NCBI GenBank assembly: GCA_029204225.1
Contig: CM055093.1
Location: 18,749,041-18,813,040, forward strand
Length of the DNA: 64,000 nt
From: Diphasiastrum complanatum
Taxonomy: Eukaryota; Streptophyta; Lycopodiopsida; Lycopodiales; Lycopodiaceae
Direction: 5' to 3'
Part shown: positions 35,131 through 48,200 of the stretch, in pieces
Numbering within the stretch: position 1 is the stretch's first letter
How the letters are laid out: every line of letters starts with the position of its first letter
Notes under the pieces: model-generated
Databases searched by the model: none
Told to the model about the DNA's origin: nothing
The model's input: only the letters and a program-made list of their open reading frames with translations
Position numbers and translations under genes: made by a program

Positions 35131-38040
35131 GGTTATCAGCAAAAGAGGATTGCATGGCTTTCTCAGACGCCTAATCGTTTCTGCGATCTCTCTTTCATGG
35201 CAGTCTAAGACTCCTGCACTGATAATCTTATTCAACACAGAAAACCATTAGCAATCAAGTTGTATTCAATTTCACAATATATCAGTGATCGATCTTTTAG
35301 AGTTATAAATTTGATTTGAATGTATCTTGGATATATGTTGTAGCGCAGATTGGTCATTCAATGGGTTTTTTTAAATTAAATCTGATTTTTATATGTTCTA
35401 ATGACTACATGATGTTGAATATGCATAACACTATATCTTGTAATTTGTTTTTTTGTTTGTGGTAGCATTAACAACTATGTTGTGGTTACATATAACAACT
35501 CCAAGGTGGCCCAACCAAGTCCCTAGTTTTTCGATCAAGCTCCTAGTATGTCTTCTATCCACTGCATAAAGATTTGAGAGCTCACCAAGTTTGCAGAGAG
35601 CATTCTTGTCCAACTTGGCCAGGATGGGTGGAAATTTTGTTTTGATCATTGACATAACATAAAACAAGCTGCTTTGAAAGATTTCGAGCAGCTTTGCCAT
35701 GCACATTAGATCATAAAAAAAGCAAGTTTTGCAATATAATTATCTTAAAAAAGAGAGAGTGTATTTTTCAACTCAAACTCACTTAGAAGGGACATGTAAT
35801 CTTTGAGAGAATACGCATAATAGCTTATGCTATTGTGGCAAATCTAAGAAAATTAAATAATGCGATAGTTAAAGCAAAACCAATATGTTACACATTGTTG
35901 TCCATTTTGTGGAATAAAGGAGTAATTTACCTAGAAGTATTTACTATGTTATGATGGAAGCAACAAAACATACAATCTTATTCAATGGTTTGAGAAGAAG
36001 TTCACCACAAATGGTAGGCTCCATTCCACCTACCCATAAACATGCCTGACCTTACCCTGTGTGTAATGCATGAAGCTAAATTTAGACTTTTAAAAACATC
36101 TCTTCTTTCCACACGAAGGGTGAAATATTTTGACAGTTTTCATCTTTGATATATTGGTTCATTTATTGCCCTTTAAACTAAAAGCTTAAAAAATGTTATA
36201 ACCCTTCAAATCATGTTGCATGGTACTTTTAACAAAGGACTCTTGAAAAATTTGAGAACCTATATTTCACATTTTGTAAATTGCCTTATTTGAAAGGCAG
36301 AGTGGTCCTTGAAGGGCATGTTATGTCTATTATTTTCAAGAAGGCCTTTATGATAATGGTTGTTTGGAGGTGCATTGTAAGGATATAATGGCAAGTCCTC
36401 TTGTCGAGCTGTGGTAGCAGCAAGAAGACCGCGAGAGGACGATCTATTATATCCTTACCATGAGCTGACAAACACCCATTATCATACATAATGTGTGTCA
36501 CAAAAATCTTAGAAGAAATAAAAGAGAATCATTTTCAATATTATGTTAATGATTCCAACCTTGAGGGATGGTAACTTCATATTTTGAGGACTAAAAATTA
36601 TAGCAATCAGCATTTTTAGAATATAATGAGATCATATAGTTATGCCCTAGATCACGTTAGTCCCTAAGGTCAATTTGGACCGTTGATTCATGTAAGAGTT
36701 GAGTGGAGGCACATTATGACTTTCGTTCAATTGAAATACACATTGGTCCTTGCAACTTGTAGAATACAAGCTTTGTGGAGTCACTCCTTTCATGGGGCCT
36801 CTCATCAAGTCGTCAACTAAACTTTTTGAGTTTCCCATTGATACAAGGAATAAAATTTTTAAGCTTTTGGGTGCTACTTGGAACTTCTACCACAAAGAAT
36901 TGAATTTTTATTAGAAGGCCATGGTCTAAACTTTAACTAGCTTTTTTGTTTGCATTACTAATGAGATACGCTAGCATCATTATTCACAATATAAACAATC
37001 CACAATCTAAGTATGGATTTTTTCTTTTGCACAAGTGGTTTATTGCACTTCCATCATTATCCACAATATGTAGATTGTACAATCCAAGCCAAGAATGAGC
37101 AAAAAGGGTCCCCCACCTATATACCAGTGTTTGGGAAAGCCGACAGAAGCATATCCCCTGTTAGTAGTTGTAATACTCCTTAAGATATGTGATTTTTGAG
37201 GGAAACCTCAAAAAAGTTTCACGAACACTGCTATATACTAAGTGGCATTGGAGTCTCTATCTTTTTTAGCTCTTATTTTACTTGGCCAAGTGTAGAAGAC
37301 AAATTTTAAGTGATATCACCTTTTGTTTATGGAAGAGTGAGAGGTGGAACATTGTAAGGGTACCAACAAAAGCTACATGGCCTTCAACAAGCTTACCATC
37401 AAATCAACTCAACCAAAAAGAAACCCTCTTAGCAAGAAGATGCATCTAACATTTTTCCTTGATGAACTAGTGACACTAGACAAATTTATGAAGATTCCAA
37501 TGATCTATAACTTGTCACTTTCAAGAGCCAAAGCTAAAGATCTATCAATTATTAGGTACAACGTAGCGAGTGACACCTCAACATCATGATGGCCATGATT
37601 TCACTTTTTTGTAATCATGGAAACCCTACACCAATATCATAACATCATAAATGGCCTCTAAAAGGAATCACCAACCCAATGGCCTCTAAAAGGAATCACC
37701 AACCGTAAAGAGAAATAGAATAGTCCAAGAAACTTCTCAAAAGATTGTTGCTCCCAGTTTGAACAAGATAATTGTGTGACACTATTCTTTCAAATGTTTT
37801 TTTCTTGGTGTTTGAGCACTAAGATATGCATATGTATCTATATTCGAGGAGTATTCAAGAATGTGGGGAGATGCAAAATTCCAAGGCTGTTAGGGGTGGG
37901 GCACATTGGATTTAATGTGGCCAAGAGTGGGGAAACATTTTTGAAATAAAGGGGTTGGGCAGGGGTAGGCAAGAGACTAGTGGCTTAGGTTTGAGGCCAA
38001 AGTTATAGGCCCAACAATTGTCAATAGTCCAAAAATACAA
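35131..38040. other. 2.9 kb without recognisable genes
   Basis: It opens with a repeat of the Copia E PBS-like stretch and then a segment resembling the LTR end (tgcatggctttctcagacgcc). The rest is AT-rich with short spurious frames. It contains a 28-bp tandem duplication and ends in a poly-A run at about 38040-38056, just before the GC-rich promoter of the CIP7-like gene. Confidence 0.5.
37651..37705. repeat. 28-bp tandem duplication
   Basis: The unit atggcctctaaaaggaatca plus ccaaccca occurs at 37651-37678 and again at 37679-37705, almost identical. No coding frame is associated. Confidence 0.8.
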
Positions 38041-38189
38041 AAAAAAAAAAAAAAAATTAATGGACTGGAGGCCGGCATGTAAAGTTTGAACCCACCCGGG
38101 GAACCAGAGCGATTTGGCCGGCTACTGACCGGCCGTTATCTTCGCGGCGACGATAATCTGCCCCACGGCGGCCCGTTTCCCGGTGACGC

Positions 38190-38197
38190 TGACGTCA
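38190..38197. promoter_or_regulatory. TGACGTCA palindrome (C-box / bZIP site)
   Basis: A perfect 8-bp TGACGTCA about 1.09 kb upstream of the CIP7-like ATG. It is a known high-affinity site for plant bZIP proteins. A TACGTGGC (ABRE-like) follows at 38217-38224. Function here is inferred. Confidence 0.5.
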
Positions 38198-38378
38198 CCA
38201 GTCCCCGTGGCTGTCCTACGTGGCGCCCTCTGTATCGACTGCCGATAGGGGCTGTCTTCGTATCTTTATGACACGGGGTGATTTAAACCCTTCCACCGTT
38301 GGATACTGCTACGGTGGTTCAGATCTTGCCACGTCCTTGAGAGTAATCATTGAGATAAGTACAAGTGTTAAAGTTTGA

Positions 38379-38384
38379 CACGTG
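38379..38384. promoter_or_regulatory. G-box CACGTG (upstream copy)
   Basis: The core sits in gaCACGTGgc about 0.9 kb upstream of the CIP7-like ATG, in the GC-rich block 38090-38700. G-boxes are bound by HY5, PIF and other bZIP/bHLH factors of light signalling. Confidence 0.55.
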
Positions 38385-38543
38385 GCAGAAATCTAAGTGA
38401 TGCGGTGTAAGCTGCGCCGTGCCCGTAAGCCGCCTCACTGACCCAAACCTTTTATTTCTCTCTTTCATTGAATCTCGCCTCTCCAGCAACGACGGGGATT
38501 AACGACACGAGACACGGTAACTGTCAACCACTTGGATCCCTGC

Positions 38544-38549
38544 CACGTG
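38544..38549. promoter_or_regulatory. G-box CACGTG (extended palindrome GCCACGTGGC)
   Basis: A perfect 10-bp palindrome GCCACGTGGC at 38542-38551, about 160 bp from the other G-box and about 730 bp upstream of the CIP7-like ATG. This extended form is the optimal plant G-box. Confidence 0.6.
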
Positions 38550-38769
38550 GCGAGACAAGCACTTGGATTGCTCTCGATGACTAAAGATAAAAAGGCCAGA
38601 GAATCGCAACGGTCGTTACAGTATCCAACGGTGGTCGTCCCAAGCGATGCCGTGCCTTTAAGATGCTCCCCGCCCCCCCTTCTCTGTCTTTCTCGTTTAT
38701 TTTATCTCGCGTCTGTCGATGGAGGAGAAAGGGAAGACGAGAGACAGCGATCGTGCAAAATATATCTAT

Positions 38770-38794
38770 TTCTCTCTCTCTCTCTCTCTCTCTC
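38770..38794. repeat. CT repeat in the probable 5' leader of the CIP7-like gene
   Basis: About 12 CT units, about 490 bp upstream of the ATG. Pyrimidine-rich tracts are typical of plant core promoters and leaders. Confidence 0.7.
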
Positions 38795-39279
38795 GATCTC
38801 CCTTAGCTATGGCAAGCGACAGGATGAAGCTTGATGGATTGTATGGAGCAGCAAGGATATGGTGGATTGGAGGATGCATATCAAATTAGCGCAGATTGTT
38901 TCCTTGTAGATCATCCGATGAAACCCCGCCATTGCTGGTGAAGATCTGATGCCTGCTCATCCGGTTTCATTCCGCCTTAGCGCCTTCTGCATGCGAGGCT
39001 GTCGGAGCTGAAGCAGTTGCTTCGGATATTGAGACCTCATTGGTCTGGATCGAGCGAAGCGAAAGGCGCATGTTCGGTTTCAAATGTGAGGGACAAGGTT
39101 TTGGCAGCTCGGGGGAGCAGAGCGGAGTCTCAAGTGATTTGGTCTTGTGAAGTTGGAGCTCAATTGATAGGCTGGAGATTTCGTTCACTGCGAGATTGGA
39201 AAATAGCAGCAATACTTTGACCGAAACGTGATCGCCCGCCATCAATTGTGACTGAGCCGATAAATTAGCTGGAGCCAAG

Positions 39280-42200
39280 ATGAAGGCTGATACTCCTCTT
39301 GACTGCGCTGTCTTTCGACTCACACCGACCAGGACACGGTGAGCTCATATCCGCTGGAAAATTGATGCTTGCTTCTCTCCTGCTCAAAACGATCATACAA
39401 TTTCATGCTCAATTTCATGTTTAGTCATAGTTTACCGCCTTTGCCTCTCTAAAGAGTAACTTTGAATACCTTTGTCTGGCTATATGGTGCTAAGCTCTAA
39501 GATATATCCACAGATGTAAAGCATTGATATTTTGTCTCGTCTTTCACTGATCTAGTCCAGTGATATAGCATACTGATTCCGAACAAAAGAAACCGACGTT
39601 AGGTGCATGTCTATGAAACATTGATCAAGGAAGACTAAAGTGGTGAATCTGTTATAAACTTACTTATCCCCCCATCAAGAAGTAAGTAATCACAGAAATG
39701 CATAAAGAGGAGGACTCTGCAGGGTTCAGAAGGCATCAATTGGCCTAGCTCTGTAGTGTGCTGATCGATGGAAGAGTTTATATTGCAGATTTGAGCTCTA
39801 TGTATCTGCTGGGAATGAGACTGAGAAGCTTGCTTCAGGCCTGGTGCATCCATTCATTACCCATCTCAGGGCTGTAGAGGAACAGATTGCTCAAGGGGGG
39901 TATTCTATCAGGTTGGAGCCACCATATGGAGCTTCAGATGGAAATGCTCACACATCAACTTGGTTCTCTAAAGGCACCTTGGAGAGGTATTGGCTGGCCA
40001 TATTTGGAGCAAATTGCATGCCATACAAAGGTGGAAAGTCTTTGTGCTTATTGTCTTTGTTGCCTGGAAATATCGTTGTTCTCTAGTTCCTATCACATGC
40101 TTTTTCTTCAGAGAGATGAAACAGCTCTTTGCTGTGATAACATCATACTGAAGCTACAAAGGTTATATAGCCTGATTCTGTTCCCTTGGGGCATGCAATA
40201 TGTCTTCTTTCTTTTGAATACGAGACAGAAATTTTTTGAGTTGACATGGTTCCATGCTGATTTTTTCTATATACTTATTTCTCGATTCTTTGAGATCTGG
40301 ACGAGCTGTTTCAATGTCTCTTAGTTGTGAAGTGTCCAGACCAAGTTTTTCATAGATCCCAAGAATGAAATTTGACCCATTCTGAAGAAATGTATAGTTC
40401 TTCTGAGCATCTATAGGATTTTCATTTGCTTGAAACACTACAGTTTTGATTCCAGGGCTGATATTTTGTTGAGAGTGCATTCTTATTTTGGCTGCATAGT
40501 TTCGAATCTTGACTACAGAAAAGCTTATAAATTGGACTGAACTCCTCTACTAGGTTTTCTATTCTATTGTGGCCAGTTTCAATCAAGCTTTTTAACCAAG
40601 CTTTTAAAAAATGAGGTTGAATCAGGTTTGTCAGATTCGTCAGCACACCTGAAGTTCTGGAAAGAGCAAGCATTGTGGAGGCGGAGCTCATGCAACTAGA
40701 GGATTCCCTAAATGTACAGTTAAAAGAAGTGACGGGGGTAATATGTCTACCAACTGAGCCAACCTACCCATGTTGGTGATTCAGGCACTTTTGTCTATCA
40801 AACATAATAGAGCTGTGCATAACGCTGTGTGACCTAGCTACTCGTCTTATGCAGGGCGAGCATCAGTTCAAGACAACGGGCTCCACGGGATTGTCATCAG
40901 GTAAGGACAAGAATTCCAGAAATATTTCTGTAACCTTTGATCATGGAAGTTTAGGACGCATAACAGATAAAATTGAAATATAATTGTGAAACAATATCCC
41001 GTGATATGAAACTCACTCTTAGAGGCTGAACCCAGGTAATCTTTCAAAAAAGATTGTTGTTCTCTGTTATTTTTATTCTGTACGTTGGAATGTCCTCATT
41101 TTATCTTCTCTCTATCCCTCTACTGTTCTTTTACCTTTTGTTTACCAGAAACAATAGCTTTGCCTTAACTGCTTTAGTCTGATTCACGTTTGATTGCTGC
41201 AGAAACTGAAGAAATCAATTGTATTCAAGAAAACTATTTTTGCTAGAGGTTATCAGGCTCAACTTTTGTGCAATATCTAAAATCATGCATGCTAATACCA
41301 ACTTTGCACCTTCCTATCTTCATTTTACACCATCAGAGTTGTCTGCATCTGGTTTTCTAGATTGGCCTTCTCATTTCTCAACAGAATACATGGATATTCA
41401 AGCTGGTTCTTAGACTTATTATTGAGAACGTCCATCAGCTTCTGAAGGCCACTGTTCTGGTCTTCAGATTCTGAGTTTTGTCTCTGTGAAGGAATTTATT
41501 TGACGCAATCATATTGAATGGAGGTTCTTATGACCTAGTCAAGGTACTGTGGTATTTGTCCTCACTTCATGTTGAGGAGAACTCTAATGCATACTCTCTT
41601 TCCTCTAGTTTTGTTAGAGGTATGTGTTGTTCCTCCCTTTGTGTCAGAGATTCATGTTACTGTAGTGGTTGGCATACATCTCAATTTCCAATCGGATTTA
41701 CAAGACTTCCATGTTAATTTCTCTACATGTTAGTACGATGCTATCACATATGATCTAGGTTATGAAGTTGCTTTATGTAGTATTATCCTTGCTGTTATCT
41801 CTTCTGTCTGTGGAGCCAGTTCTCGAGGATGGCGATTCACATTTATGCACCCTACGGGTCAGATGGGACTCAAGTGATCCCTATATACCACAATATCCAC
41901 TTTGTTCATGTCACTACTATTGGTTTAGTACTAGCTTGGGATGCAAATATGCAATGGTCAGCTGATGGTGCTAGACATACTGGTCTTCACAAATCACTTC
42001 GAGCATGTGTAAATTTCTAGTTCCATTATTACGTATTGTTATTTTGGCATGGCATGCTTGGTTGTCATTGGCATGGTCACTTCATATAGCTTGGGATGTT
42101 TACATTTATTTGGTGCAGCAGAAGCATGGTGGTACCTATTCTTTACAAATTCTTTGAACTCATGTGGATCCTTTTGTATTGAGGGGTCTTTTTTCACAAT

Positions 42201-45200
42201 AGTTCCATGTACTTGGGTGGCTTGGTTACTCGATCTATGGTAGTCGGAGTTTATGGTAGAGGTTTGTTTTCCATAGGCAATTGTTTTAGAGTCTTTTGAA
42301 GCATATGATCTCTGGTTTGTGTGGTCCCTTTGAATACCTTGGGATTATTTAGTTGGGGGTTCTTTACTTTTCTTGTGGTTTCTAGCATAATCATGAAGTG
42401 GCTTTGGGTATATGCTTGATTTGGTGCTATTTAAGGTTATATTTCGACGGTCAAACAAGGTTGTTTTAGTTGGATGTTGATACGCTTTACGAACTACATA
42501 CATGCATAGTTTAGGAACTGCCATTGGTTTCTTGCTTTGCAAGTGTAGCGGCTTTTGTTCTTCTTTTATGGGTTCTTTTGCCCTATCAATGTGCCAATAA
42601 ATGTGCAACCCTTTATTCTTCAGGGCAGCCCTATTATGCATACCCTAGGTTACCATGGCTCTATCTATGGTTATTGATCGATGTGTGTGGAGCCAATCCA
42701 TGTTTGCTCTATGTGGCGTTCCTGGTCTATATGTTTTTCATTAGATGCATTTGAGTTACGCCTTTCACATGGTGTTTTGGGACCTTGGGATCTTGATGGT
42801 GCCTTAGCAATTCATCGACTACTGCTCTCTCATGCATCTGATCGTCATTGTGATGCATGCCTTTTGGCATTCTTGGATCATGGCTTGCAGTTGTTCCAAT
42901 TCTTGGTGCAGATTTTTGACATATTGATTACTTCATATAGCTTGTGTTCCATTCTTTGTTGCTCAACAGTCATCCTCATGTTGGTTCAACATTTCTGCTC
43001 TAGAGTTGGTACTTTGCTATCATACTGATTCTTTCATGTGGCACTCTTGGTGTAATAGGATGAGTTGAGAGCTTCTTATATGTTGTAGTATTTATGCACT
43101 TCTCGCGGGCTCAAGTCCCGCGTGGCCCACGCAAACCAGTTGCAGCCTGCGGCCAGCGACCATGTGGGAGGGCGGTCCTATTTGAGGAGGGCGCGGGGCC
43201 TAAGGTGGCCTTGTCACCCTGTCTCATCATTCTTCTAGCTGAGTTGGCAGGGAATTGCCATAGGTGGCAAGAATGGATACTGCATGTTGGAGAGGCACAT
43301 CCTATTGCAGTTGGTTCATATGAAGGGGGAGGGGGTATTGGAAAACTACCTATTCTCTTTTCGCTTTCTTGGTGGGATACAAACTTAGTGGCATCCATGG
43401 ACAATACCACTTTGTGAGTGTCCAATTTGCAAGCTAGAGAGTGGAGACCTCTTCTTCTATTGTATTCTTCTTTTGTTTCTCTTGCCTATCCTTTCTCATA
43501 GTTGAATAATGGATCCTAGCCCTTCCACACAGCCTACTTCTCCTCCTTCCACACAACCTACTTCTACCTTGGATTCCGATGCTTTGCTGTTGGCAATCAA
43601 CAATTTACAAGAACAAATCGTTGATATGTTGATATGCAAGCAAGACACGCAGAGGATCAACAGGAATTGAAAGAGCTGACGTAGTTAAGGCAATTACTGC
43701 ACCGTTCCTTGTTTACACCTTAGATTTTCACCAGGGAAAACAAGAATAGGGCCCCTGAAGCGGTTTACTTCGTGGATTGATCAATGGAACTCTCATTTTT
43801 CCATGCATGATTCTTCCGACGAAAATAAGATCAACCTAGCTATCATGTACTTGCGAGGCAAAGCTTTTACTTGGTGGCAAGTCTTGAGGGGTAAGCTTGA
43901 TGCTCTGAGGCTGTGGGAAGATTTTTGTAAGGCCTTCAAGGCGGCCTTTCTTCTTATATTGGATGACTTCGACTTCTATCATCAGTATGCGACGATTCAG
44001 ATGGGGAACCGGCCTCTTGATCAATATATGCAAGAATTCCAAGAGGTATATTCTCGTTTTGCTACTAGAATAGATCCTCTGTTGGTAAAGTTGCATTTTA
44101 TTCTAGGATTGCCTAGAGACTATCAGCTAGAGGTTAGGAGGAACCAACCTCTTACCCTCGATGATGCGGTTCGCTTCGCCTGCATATACGATGATACTCG
44201 TATAGTGAAGAGACCTGAGGTTGGAGTTTCTCCCAAATCAAAGGGCAAGAAACCATTTTCTTCAAAGAAAGGAAAAGATAAAGCGAAACAAGCATCTGCT
44301 GTGCCAAGTAAATCAAAGAAAAGATCTTCTATGGACCAAGAGACTTTCGCTAAAGCCAAAAGCGACAATCTGTGTTTCAATTGTATGGAACCAAGTCATG
44401 TAGTGAAGGAATGCCCAAAGAAACGGAGGCAAGCTAAAGGGGCATCTTTTAAGACGCCAGGTAACTCTGGCATTTCAAGTATTGATCTTTCCTTTGCTGG
44501 TAATTCTGTGTGTGAGCATTGTTGTTTTAACACGGCTGTTTTTGGCCCCCATGATCTCATTCAGATGAAAGGGGTTATTGGCAGCCAGGCCGTGACAATT
44601 TTATTTGACGATGGTTCCATGCACAATTTTATTAACTCTAACTTGTAGAAGCTAAGGGTGGAAACAAAGCAAAGTGACCACCGATATGTGGTGAAGCTGG
44701 GGAAAGCCAAGTATGGGACCGGATAGTCCCGCATCTGCCGATTCAGATTCAAGCATAATACCTATAAGGATAACTTAGACTTTCATATCATGAATCTAGA
44801 TAAAGTAGATGTAATACTTGGTAAGGAGTGGTTCGATGAGAGGAATGAGTTGTTGAAAAAAACTATGTAACTCACAGTTTGTCATTCTTACATAACGGCT
44901 CACTCATTGAATGTGTTGGTTGAAGGATTTCACTTATCACGAGGAATGCACTTTTCAAAGTTTTAACATGCAAGTAGCATTGATGTCTATTAATCTAAAA
45001 CAAGAAAATTCACATGAAATTGAAACCTTTAGAAAACTTAGACAAGAATTTAAAGATGTTTTTCCAGAACAACTTTCCGGGGGTCTTCCCCCTAGTTGAT
45101 AAAAAAGACGGAGGTACTCGTCTAGGTGTAGACTTTAAAAAGTTAAATAAATTAACAATTAAAAATCGTTACCCAAATAAATTACCTCGAATGGATGAAC

Positions 45201-48200
45201 TGGTTGATTGATTGCATGGTGCAAAATTGATTTGAGATCAAGGTATCATCAGATTTGAATAAAGAGTGAGGACGTGGAAAAAATCGAGTTTTGGGACTAG
45301 GTATGGCCATTATGAGTTTTTGGTTTTACCATTTGGCTAGACTAATGCTTCATTGACTTTCCAGTAGATGATGAACGGTCTTCTTTGTCCATATTTTGGT
45401 TCGTCATAGTTTACTTAGATTATATCCTCATCTATAATAAAAATTTGGAGGAGCATGAGGAGCATCTCAGGACTGTCCTAAAGTTACTTAGACATGAGAA
45501 ACTCTTTGCCAAGGAATCCAAATGTGTTTTCATCCAAAAACGATTGGTTTATTTTGGTCACGTTATTTCGGACCATGGGTTGGAAATTGACCCAAATGAA
45601 GTCCATCAAGTTTGTGAATGGCCAATTCCTCAAACCATCCGAGTTCCTTTTTGGGCTTTATGGGGTTTTTTCATAGATTTATTATGGGTTATGGAATTTA
45701 GTGCATTGCCTTTGACAAATGTCCTCGACACAGTAAATACAGTCCTTCAGTTACTTGGACTGAACTAATGAAAAAGAGTTTTGAGAACCTCAAACACAAA
45801 GTTTCAACACCTATTTTACACATAGTGGATCCTAACAAGCCGTATGTACTTGAGACGGCTGCCAATTACTATGCTATAGGTGCATTTTTATATCAAGATG
45901 GTAGACCGGTTGCTTTTGAAAGCAAGAAGCTAGATCCTACTCAAAGGCGCTATTCCGCCTACGACATGCCCTAAAGGTGTGGAGACATTATTTGTGCCTT
46001 AAGCCGGATTGGAGAGGTAAATCAGTTAAGCTTTTCTGAGATCCAATCTGAGTTATATCTGTCCTTAAGACATTTGTGTAAGACTGATAGTTCGGTCGTA
46101 TTTGGCTAGACGTCCTGGCAAGTTCTTCTAGATCTAGTGGTCAACTTGGAATGCAGGATTCCAAGATTTCTCCTCAGGACAAGGGACTATTCCATTAGGA
46201 ATGGGTTACTTTTTTGGAATGGAAAAGTTTGTGTGCTAGAAAATGATGATATAAGGGCATCCTGCATGAATGTCATGACAGCCCGTGTGTAGGGCACCCT
46301 GGCTCACAAAGAACGCTTGACCTTATAAAAAGGAACTTTTATTGGCCAAATCTAAAAAGTCAAGTGGAGGCATGTGTTTGCAAGTGCGGACAATGCCAAA
46401 TTAATAGCTGAAAGACTTAGGGCAGCTGGTTTATTAATGCTCTTGGAAATTCCCGAAAGAAAGTAAGAAAGTATTTCCATGGATTTTGTGGTTGGGCTAC
46501 CTCGAACGGGGAAGCAAAATGATGCCATTTGGGTTATAGCTGATAGACTAACCAACATGGCGCAATTCATTCCAACCAGGCAGTCTGTCAAAGCTTTTGA
46601 GCTTGCTCAACTTTTCGTGGAAAAGTTGTTCAGGTTGTTTGGTTTGCCTAATGATATTGTTAGTGATCGGGATTCTATGTTCACTGGCAAATTTTGGCAA
46701 ACGGTCTTTGAGAAATTGGAGACCACATTAAATCTAGGGTCTACCTGAATCGATGGTCAGACTGAAAGGATGAACTAGTCTATGGAAGATATACTTCGTT
46801 CATATGTTTCCAAAAGACAGTCGGATTGGGAAAACTACCTTCCAATGATTGAATTGGTGTATAACAGCGCAAAGCATTCAGCGACGGTTTTTAGTCCATT
46901 CACTCTGATGTTTGGTTTCCAGCCTAGAGCTCCCATATCGGTTGGCCTCAAAAGCCTCAAGGTTAAAGCAACAGGGGATTTTTTGCATGATATGCAAGAA
47001 ATGTTGCTTGTTGCTCGCGATAATGTGAAAATGGCTCATAATAGAGCTCAATTTTACGCTAATCAAAAGCGACAACCTAGGGTCTCTGAGAAAAGAGCTT
47101 GGGTATATCTTAGAATCCCAAAAGACTCTAGGGTAATAAAGACTGGAAAATGTCCTATGTTATCGCCTTGTTATGTTGGGCCTTTTCATATTGTAAAGAA
47201 ACTCATTCGGAATGCCTACCATCTAGAACTTCCTCAAGGAATCAAGCTTGACATCCTTTGTATTTTCGAAACCACAGGCCATTGTTGATGTTCGTCAACG
47301 TGGGCTCAGAAACCGACAGGTGACTAAATACTTGGTTCGTTGGAAAGGAAGCTCCGAAGACGAGGATACTTGGGAAAAGGAGCGTGACCTTAGATTGAGA
47401 TTCCCAGATTTCCTTGCTTAGAAGAGGAATCTTTTAAGGGGGAGGGAATGTTAGGGACCCAATTCCCTTGGGTCCCAAACCCAACTTGTATGCTGAATGT
47501 CAACTGGGCTCGTTGAGTTGACCAGTGACTCGTGGACCTGCATGGTCACCACATGTCGTGTCCTAGGATGTGTGCTAGGCTTGGAGACTCCTTCCTTGGA
47601 GATATACAAGGAGAGGAGGTCTCACTTTGCCATTCATTCTTTCTACCTAGGGGATGGTGGATGGAGAGCACTGGTGCACAACCAGGATGAGTACTAGCTT
47701 GAGGTGAGGGATGGTTGATGGCTCAGGTGGTGGTATGGGATGCTGTCAGGGTTGGAGGTCGGATGTCGCTTGTTATAAGTCACGGGCCAGGGCACGGAGG
47801 GTGGATCTGGATTGGATCCTATGGCAGGGTGGCCTATGACGATATCACCCGCCCATTACTATGACAAATGGTTTCTGAAGGTCTACTATCTTTAATGTGA
47901 CAAAGTCAGCCACAACTTGTTTCAAAGCATCGAAACTTTGTTGTTGTAACTCCGTCCACTTATTATTCTATAGCCTATCAGTTAAATGAGTTCTGAAGGC
48001 AGCCTTATGTGCATGCCTTTCACGAACTCTGAGTTAGTGATATCCATTTTTCAAACAACTTTGCTAGAACAGTAGCACCGTATAATACTAGATCATCAAT
48101 ATGAGGAATAGGATATCGATGCTTAACAAACTCCTTGAACGTTGGGCGTTCCATATCGTCCTTTGCTCTTGGGAGTTAAGGGTCGATAAGCCCACACACA

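Larger units (their letters stand above)
38293..38634. repeat. 16-bp perfect inverted repeat spanning the CIP7-like promoter
   Basis: CCACCGTTGGATACTG at 38293-38308 has its exact reverse complement at 38619-38634. Both G-boxes lie between the arms. Pairing does not extend far outside the 16 bp. Confidence 0.75.

Noticed and set aside
38809-38889. ATG at 38809 as start of the CIP7-like protein
   Set aside because: Its frame closes quickly and has no family resemblance. The ATG at 39280 opens the conserved FRLTPTRTR exon after an in-frame stop.
42345-42641. 98-residue minus-strand frame in CIP7-like intron 4
   Set aside because: No start context, no recognisable domain and no continuation in neighbouring sequence.
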